From Anaerolineae bacterium (GTDB taxonomy: Bacteria; Chloroflexota; Anaerolineae; Aggregatilineales; Phototrophicaceae), in the NCBI GenBank assembly GCA_028284565.1, contig JANQRM010000179.1, forward strand, positions 1-26,741: DNA of 26,741 bases. Reading direction: 5' to 3'. A program made the position numbers and the translations under genes. Positions 22,524 through 26,741 of this stretch are shown piece by piece. Positions within the stretch are counted from its first letter, which is position 1, and every line of letters begins with the position of its first letter. Under the pieces are notes generated by a model that was not told the origin of the DNA, searched no databases, and saw only the letters and a program-made list of their open reading frames with translations.

Positions 22524-22996
22524 TTCGCGTGGTACAAACAAAAGATGTAAAAGCCATCGGACTGTTATGGCTAGACTTGGTGGCATATCATGTTTCACTG
22601 GATGAGTCGTTTCCGCGCCCAAGTGATGATGGTGCAAAGCATTATGCTGAGCGCATTTTAAATCGCTTACATGATGAAACGATGCGAGTTAGTGTGGCTG
22701 AAGTTGAGGGTGAAATCATTGGCTATGTTCTTGGCGTTGTCGTGGATACTTATTCTGAACTCTTTGTGACCCAGCGGAGTGGCTTTGTTGCGGATATTTT
22801 TGTTGCGGAAGCCTATCGTCAGCATGGGGTGGGGCGTGATTTGGCTTTACATCTGATTGATTGGTTCAAAGCGCAATCTGTGGAATTTTATGAATTGTAT
22901 GTGTCCGAAGTAAATAAGGGTGCGGTAAAATTTTGGGAAGATTTACAAGGACGTACCTTGATGCGTCGGATGCGGGCGAACATTGGAGATGACTAA
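22508..22996 (+). CDS. GNAT family N-acetyltransferase (second of a tandem pair)
   Basis: A 162-residue GNAT enzyme. Motif A is clear: FVADIFVAEAYRQHGVGRDL, containing RQHGVG, binds the pyrophosphate of acetyl-CoA, and VSEVNKGAVKFWEDLQG is the usual motif B end. The start is the ATG at 22508 (MAKPIIRVVQ), just inside the first gene, with GGAT upstream; an earlier in-frame ATG at 22469 would read the first gene's end in another frame. Its stop TAA abuts the GTG of the AlaX gene. Possible acceptors are a small amine, an antibiotic, or the N-terminus of a protein; sequence alone does not decide. Confidence 0.88.
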   Translation: MAKPIIRVVQTKDVKAIGLLWLDLVAYHVSLDESFPRPSDDGAKHYAERILNRLHDETMRVSVAEVEGEIIGYVLGVVVDTYSELFVTQRSGFVADIFVAEAYRQHGVGRDLALHLIDWFKAQSVEFYELYVSEVNKGAVKFWEDLQGRTLMRRMRANIGDD

Positions 22997-23707
22997 GTGA
23001 TGACTGAATTATTGTATCAAACAGATAGTTATCTAAAAGAATTTACAGCGACTGTAACAGAACACGACACAGAGCAAAATGGGGTCTTACTTGACCGTAC
23101 AGCGTTTTATCCCGGTGGAGGGGGACAACCCTGCGATATAGGGGGACTAACTACGGGAGACAAGACTTATAGCATTACGAAAGTGAGGCGTGGGAAAGTA
23201 CATATTATTGATGGTGAACTCCCGCCTGTCGGTACACAAGTGACTGGAAAATTGGATTGGGAGCATCGTTACAAACTCATGCGGATACATACTGCGATGC
23301 ATATTTTATGTGGTGTCGTGTGGCGCGATTATGAGGCGAGTGTGACAGGTGGGAATATGGAACCCCTCAAAGGTCGCATGGATTTTGAGTTTGAACGGAT
23401 GCAAAAAGAATTGGTGCAGGAAATCGAAGAACGCATTAATGCGGAAGTCCTTGCAGAACGTGATGTGCAGGTGAATATCCTCCCGCGTGAAGAGGCTTTC
23501 CAAATTCCTGATTTGATTCGGACGAAAATCAACTTGTTGCCAAAGGGAATTGCAGAAGTGCGGACGATTGAGTTGGTCGGTTTGGATTTACAGGCTGATG
23601 GTGGGACGCATGTTGCCAATACGCGAGAAGTTGGAACGATACGTATTACGGATTACAAAAGCAAAGGTGGCATCAACAAGCGACTCTATGTGGCATTAGA
23701 GGATTGA
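22997..23707 (+). CDS. alaX: Alanyl-tRNA editing protein (AlaX family)
   Basis: A 236-residue free-standing editing enzyme that removes Ser (and Gly) wrongly charged to tRNA-Ala, matching the AlaRS editing domain. The zinc-binding HTAMH is at 98-102. The second metal motif reads DGGTHV at 201-206, with D201 where AlaRS has Cys, plus H205; as far as I recall this Asp variant is common in the AlaX subfamily. The opening DRTAFYPGGGGQPCD (33-47) is the conserved glycine-rich loop. The start is GTG at 22997, as GGAG lies eight bases upstream; the ATG at 23000 is 11 away and is also possible. It lies in a tight operon with two acetyltransferases upstream and an unknown protein one base downstream. 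Confidence 0.93.
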   Translation: MMTELLYQTDSYLKEFTATVTEHDTEQNGVLLDRTAFYPGGGGQPCDIGGLTTGDKTYSITKVRRGKVHIIDGELPPVGTQVTGKLDWEHRYKLMRIHTAMHILCGVVWRDYEASVTGGNMEPLKGRMDFEFERMQKELVQEIEERINAEVLAERDVQVNILPREEAFQIPDLIRTKINLLPKGIAEVRTIELVGLDLQADGGTHVANTREVGTIRITDYKSKGGINKRLYVALED

Positions 23708-23708
23708 G

Positions 23709-24404
23709 ATGCGTTATTTGCATCCGGTGGCAGTTCATGAAAGCTTCGTGGCAAGCGGAGTTTATAAGTTCCTGAAAGATGGAGAGGAATTGAAACGTAC
23801 CGAGTCCTGGACGATCCATGAACATCCTGATGGTGAGCAATTTATCCGAGTGGATGAGGATTCGCGCTTTTTGGATGAGAAGAGTTTGCTTTTGGAAGCT
23901 CTGGTGAATGGAGACGGGCAGATTGAACGCTTTGATATACGTTATGAGAATCCCAAATTTGAAAATGGTATCAAGACTTTGCGCGCATCATATACCTATT
24001 CAGATGAGGGTTTGCAGGTTGGATATAATATCAATGGTGCAAAGCGTCAACATGAAACGTTGAAAGTCCCGCGGGATGCTATTTTTGATATTCCTTTATG
24101 TGCGTTTCGTGGGAATACTACTATTCGAATGCAATCGCATGATGCTGAGATGGTGTTGTTTGCGCCGATGTTTGAATATTTCCAATTGTTTCCCGGTGTG
24201 ATTACACATGGCAAATCACCTGTAGAATTTGTAACCGAAGAGATAGTTGCTATGGGGCAGAAAGCTATTCCCACACGCCGTTACCGTTATCCTGATAACG
24301 CGATTTCTTATTGGATTGACGAGCATGACATTATGATTAAACGAGTAAATGCCTATAAACAGCAAGAATTTGTCGCATATTTAACGAATTACGCCCACCG
24401 ATGA
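23709..24404 (+). CDS. Hypothetical protein, beta-rich
   Basis: I do not recognise this 231-residue protein. It has no membrane segment or signal peptide. The pattern of alternating strands (GVYKFLKDGEELKRTESWTI, then IERFDIRYENPKFENGIKTL) and absence of long helices suggest a beta-barrel or beta-sandwich, possibly of a lipid- or substrate-binding kind; that is a guess. The C-terminal third ends in strands (RYRYPDNAISYWIDEHDIMI). It begins one base after the AlaX stop, with GAGG eight bases upstream, and its TGA overlaps the next ATG as ATGA, so it is translated together with AlaX and the TPR protein. Confidence 0.7.
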   Translation: MRYLHPVAVHESFVASGVYKFLKDGEELKRTESWTIHEHPDGEQFIRVDEDSRFLDEKSLLLEALVNGDGQIERFDIRYENPKFENGIKTLRASYTYSDEGLQVGYNINGAKRQHETLKVPRDAIFDIPLCAFRGNTTIRMQSHDAEMVLFAPMFEYFQLFPGVITHGKSPVEFVTEEIVAMGQKAIPTRRYRYPDNAISYWIDEHDIMIKRVNAYKQQEFVAYLTNYAHR

Positions 24405-25402
24405 GTCCGTTACGTCGCTTTCAAATTTTTCTGGGTCCGTCCCGATTTCGTGCATTTATCGCATTGTTGGGTATTACGGGCTTAATAAGCCTCATGCTTA
24501 ATGTGGTGGCTGATGACTATGAGGTCATTCCAAACATTCAGCTGATTTTGGTACTTATTTTTGTAGTAGGTGCGAGTTATCTCATTGGTAGTCGCTTGTC
24601 AGTGGATGAGCGCAAACGATGGCTGGCGATTATTTTCCCTTCTGTGATTACGATAGCGATTGGCGGGATTTTGCGCCCAGATATTTTGGGTTTGTTCATT
24701 GGCTTGGGTATCGGCTGGATTGTGGCAGGCGTCTTCGTGTTTGGGGGTATGCGTGAGCCGTCTCAGTATAAGCAAGCGATAAAACATATGCGGAAGCAAG
24801 AGTATTCCCAAGCGATTGATGTGATGAATCAACTGATTAAAGATGAACCAGATGATATTCGACATTATCGGTTTCGAGGGGAGTTGTATCGGTTGTGGGG
24901 TAAGCTCCCGAAGGCGCTCAAAGATTATGAGAAAATGACAAAACTTGCGCCGGATTCTGCGATTGCGTTTACGGGATTGGCAGAGGTGCATCTTCAAGCG
25001 GGGCAATATGAAAGGGCGCGAGACGCTGGCTTAAAAGCAGTGGAATTGGCTCCTGATGAATGGGTTGCACTTTATAACTTAGGGATGATTGAAGACCGAC
25101 TTAAAGACTCATCGAATGTTGTGCAGTATATCCAGCAAGCCTTTGAGTTAGGGATTCCGGATTCGCGTCATCGTATATTGGCGAATCTTTATTTGGCGCG
25201 CGCATATGCACGACAAGGTCAAATTGAATCGGCAGAAGAAGCGGTCACTGCGCTCCAAGATGATAAGAATGGCGTTGAAGAATGGCAGATCATCATGGGT
25301 GCGAAAGAAGCGGAAACATTGCGCGCTGTGCTAGAAGATGATATACGCTTGGTCGAGCAATTGTTATCGGGTCAGCAAACTGTTCAATCGTTAGCGACTT
25401 AG
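24401..25402 (+). CDS. Membrane-anchored tetratricopeptide repeat protein
   Basis: A 333-residue protein with about four hydrophobic segments in the first 115 residues (near 17-37, 46-66, 76-90 and 98-116), then a soluble region made of TPR units. The repeats are clear by eye: YSQAIDVMNQLIKDEPDD, KLPKALKDYEKMTKLAPDSA, QYERARDAGLKAVELAPDEW and a diverged fourth and fifth. TPR units bind peptides or other proteins, here probably in the cytoplasm or at the inner face of the membrane. It overlaps the preceding gene by four bases and is followed after four bases by a second TPR protein of the same design. Confidence 0.87.
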   Translation: MSPLRRFQIFLGPSRFRAFIALLGITGLISLMLNVVADDYEVIPNIQLILVLIFVVGASYLIGSRLSVDERKRWLAIIFPSVITIAIGGILRPDILGLFIGLGIGWIVAGVFVFGGMREPSQYKQAIKHMRKQEYSQAIDVMNQLIKDEPDDIRHYRFRGELYRLWGKLPKALKDYEKMTKLAPDSAIAFTGLAEVHLQAGQYERARDAGLKAVELAPDEWVALYNLGMIEDRLKDSSNVVQYIQQAFELGIPDSRHRILANLYLARAYARQGQIESAEEAVTALQDDKNGVEEWQIIMGAKEAETLRAVLEDDIRLVEQLLSGQQTVQSLAT

Positions 25403-25406
25403 ACTG

Positions 25407-26207
25407 ATGCGTCTACTTGCTAGCTTGTTGCGACAAATTCCCACATGGGACACATCCTCAAAAGTTGCGATATTCCTTGCCTTTGTTCTGTTGCCTTTGC
25501 TGCTGGCATTGGCGACGTGGGGACCTGAGCAACTTCAGAATCCAGCGAAAATAGGGGCAGTTGGGTTGTTGATTACCTCGCAGTTGATCTTTCTTTGGGG
25601 TAATCGGGGCATGGCGACACCTTATACACAAGCGCAACGAGAGTTCATCAAAGGAGATTTTGAGTCAGCTAGAAAAATCTTAGAAGCATACCTTGACGAG
25701 GGGAAAAATGATTCGGATGCCTATACCTTGCTGGCAAATACCTATCGACATCTGGGAAGGCTCAAGGAAAGCGAGGCAACGGCACGTCATGCTCTAATGC
25801 TTCGCCCTGATTCACATTTTGCGTATTATGGGTTGGGGGGCGTCCTGTTGGCAAAGGGAGAGTATCAGGATGCAGTTGATGCAATTCAACAGGCTCTGGA
25901 CTTGGGAGCGTCGCCAGTGGTCGAGTTTGATTTGGGACATGCTTACTATCGGCTGGGGGAATTTGAGCAGGCGATTGGGCATCTCAAAGCTGTGAAATCA
26001 ACTATTTCTGAGGATGAAATGTATCGCAAATTAATGGTTGTCTATATTCTTTATCAACTGGAACAGCAAAATCCCCCTACAATAGAGTTGATTGAGCAGG
26101 GTTTGCCTTTTTGGGAAGCGAGTGCCATGCGATTTCATGACACATCTTATGGTCAGGCTTTGCAAGATGATGTTCGTCACTTACAAACTTGGAACAAGGA
26201 GTCGTAG
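25407..26207 (+). CDS. Second membrane-anchored tetratricopeptide repeat protein
   Basis: A 266-residue protein with two N-terminal hydrophobic helices (about 20-40 and 47-66) and a TPR region. Repeats include FESARKILEAYLDEGKNDSD, RLKESEATARHALMLRPDSH, EYQDAVDAIQQALDLGASPV and EFEQAIGHLKAVKS. Architecture and gene position suggest it is a paralogue or partner of the protein encoded just upstream. The gap to that gene is four bases. The function is unknown; TPR scaffolds in such operons often gather other proteins at the membrane. Confidence 0.87.
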   Translation: MRLLASLLRQIPTWDTSSKVAIFLAFVLLPLLLALATWGPEQLQNPAKIGAVGLLITSQLIFLWGNRGMATPYTQAQREFIKGDFESARKILEAYLDEGKNDSDAYTLLANTYRHLGRLKESEATARHALMLRPDSHFAYYGLGGVLLAKGEYQDAVDAIQQALDLGASPVVEFDLGHAYYRLGEFEQAIGHLKAVKSTISEDEMYRKLMVVYILYQLEQQNPPTIELIEQGLPFWEASAMRFHDTSYGQALQDDVRHLQTWNKES

Positions 26208-26210
26208 TCT

Positions 26211-26711
26211 ATGTTTTTGTTCTACGATAAGAAAGAACGTTTTTCCGTCATTCGGACAGGTATTACGTTTGGGGTCATTGGTCTTCTCTTCGTGGTTGGA
26301 GGGTTTTTGTTATTCCAGCTCGAACTAAATGGTAGGCGAGTCCCATTAGACATTGCTTTGCCAGACGGGGCTGTGGAGTGGTCTCAGAATGACTTCGGCA
26401 ATCGCCCATATCGGGAATTGTTTTACCAAGTTCCCGGGGTGGAGCCTGAAGTTGTTGTCGAACATTATGCTAATCTGATGAACGATTATGATGGCGAATG
26501 CTTACGTTTCCCGCCTGCAGGTGATTTTCCTGATTATGATCCTAATGAAGGACAAGTTCCCTATTATTATCGCTGTTTCTTCGATGCCTCTTACCTGGAT
26601 AGTGTGCAATGGACGGATGTACAGATTGAACCGGGTGTCCCGAATGAAGATGAATTCTTGAATAGCGAAGGTGCGACAGTGATTGTGTATAAGCAAGAGT
26701 GGGATCGCTAG
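26211..26711 (+). CDS. Single-pass membrane protein with acidic outer domain, function unknown
   Basis: A 166-residue protein with a short basic N-terminus (KKERFSVIR), one hydrophobic segment (about 17-36) and a soluble domain rich in Asp, Glu, Pro and Tyr. The positive-inside rule puts the domain outside the cytoplasm. Two cysteines (in GECLRF and YYRCFF) could form a disulfide there. AAGGAG lies 13 bases before the ATG. Three bases separate it from the TPR gene, so it is the last complete gene of the operon in view. I do not recognise a family. Confidence 0.75.
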   Translation: MFLFYDKKERFSVIRTGITFGVIGLLFVVGGFLLFQLELNGRRVPLDIALPDGAVEWSQNDFGNRPYRELFYQVPGVEPEVVVEHYANLMNDYDGECLRFPPAGDFPDYDPNEGQVPYYYRCFFDASYLDSVQWTDVQIEPGVPNEDEFLNSEGATVIVYKQEWDR

Positions 26712-26741
26712 TGACGTTGACTGACGAAACTATCTCCAAAC

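Noticed and set aside
1..26741. tRNA, rRNA, CRISPR or insertion-sequence features
   Set aside because: I looked through the intergenic stretches on both strands and saw no cloverleaf, repeat-spacer array or transposase-like frame.

Overview
The window looks like ordinary chromosome from a bacterium of moderate G+C content, most likely a member of the Chloroflexota (Anaerolineae-like). This placement rests on gene content and protein style: a four-gene GldA/GldF/GldG/DUF4340 export-type ABC cassette, a TGS-domain nucleoside kinase, a uroporphyrinogen-decarboxylase-family protein that is not HemE, a very large YfhO-like membrane protein, an RsmD with an APPQY motif, and a short ArgB. I could not test it by search. 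There is no rRNA, tRNA, CRISPR array, insertion sequence or phage gene that I can support.

Layout. 1-5.9 kb (minus strand): the 5' part of a LiaF-like membrane protein, the primary sigma factor, then a separate operon (terminator at 1895-1917, promoter at 5913-5941) for an ABC transporter with its auxiliary GldG-like and DUF4340 subunits. 6.0-6.8 kb (plus): two small membrane proteins of unknown function. 6.86-11.26 kb (plus): the arginine operon argC-argB-argD-argJ, preceded by a promoter, a 25-codon arginine-containing reading frame, and a rho-independent terminator directly before argC. 11.3-13.05 kb (plus): a 344-base intergenic stretch with palindromes and repeats, a Uma2-family nuclease-like gene, and a membrane-protein gene broken by two frameshifts, both at homopolymer runs. 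13.16-14.9 kb (minus): nucleoside (uridine-type) kinase. 15.0-17.5 kb (plus): FHA protein, hypoxanthine phosphoribosyltransferase, tRNA nucleotidyltransferase-family protein. 17.5-22.0 kb (minus): a degenerate ImmA/IrrE-like protein, rsmD, a UroD-like protein and a 763-residue membrane protein. 22.07-26.71 kb (plus): a tight operon of two GNAT acetyltransferases, an AlaX-type tRNA editing enzyme, a hypothetical protein, two membrane-anchored TPR proteins and a single-pass membrane protein.

How the genes work together. ArgC, ArgB, ArgD and ArgJ carry out the acetylated (cyclic) part of ornithine synthesis; ArgJ recycles the acetyl group. The most interesting signal is upstream of them. The leader has the classic four-segment layout of ribosome-mediated transcription attenuation: arginine codons, then alternative 1:2, 2:3 and 3:4 pairings, with 3:4 forming the terminator. 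The ArgB encoded here also lacks the N-terminal helix that goes with arginine feedback inhibition in other families, so control may have moved from the enzyme to the leader RNA. Other points worth checking are the ImmA/IrrE-like protein without its HEXXH site, the doubly frameshifted membrane gene, and an apparent change of GC skew near 12-13 kb.
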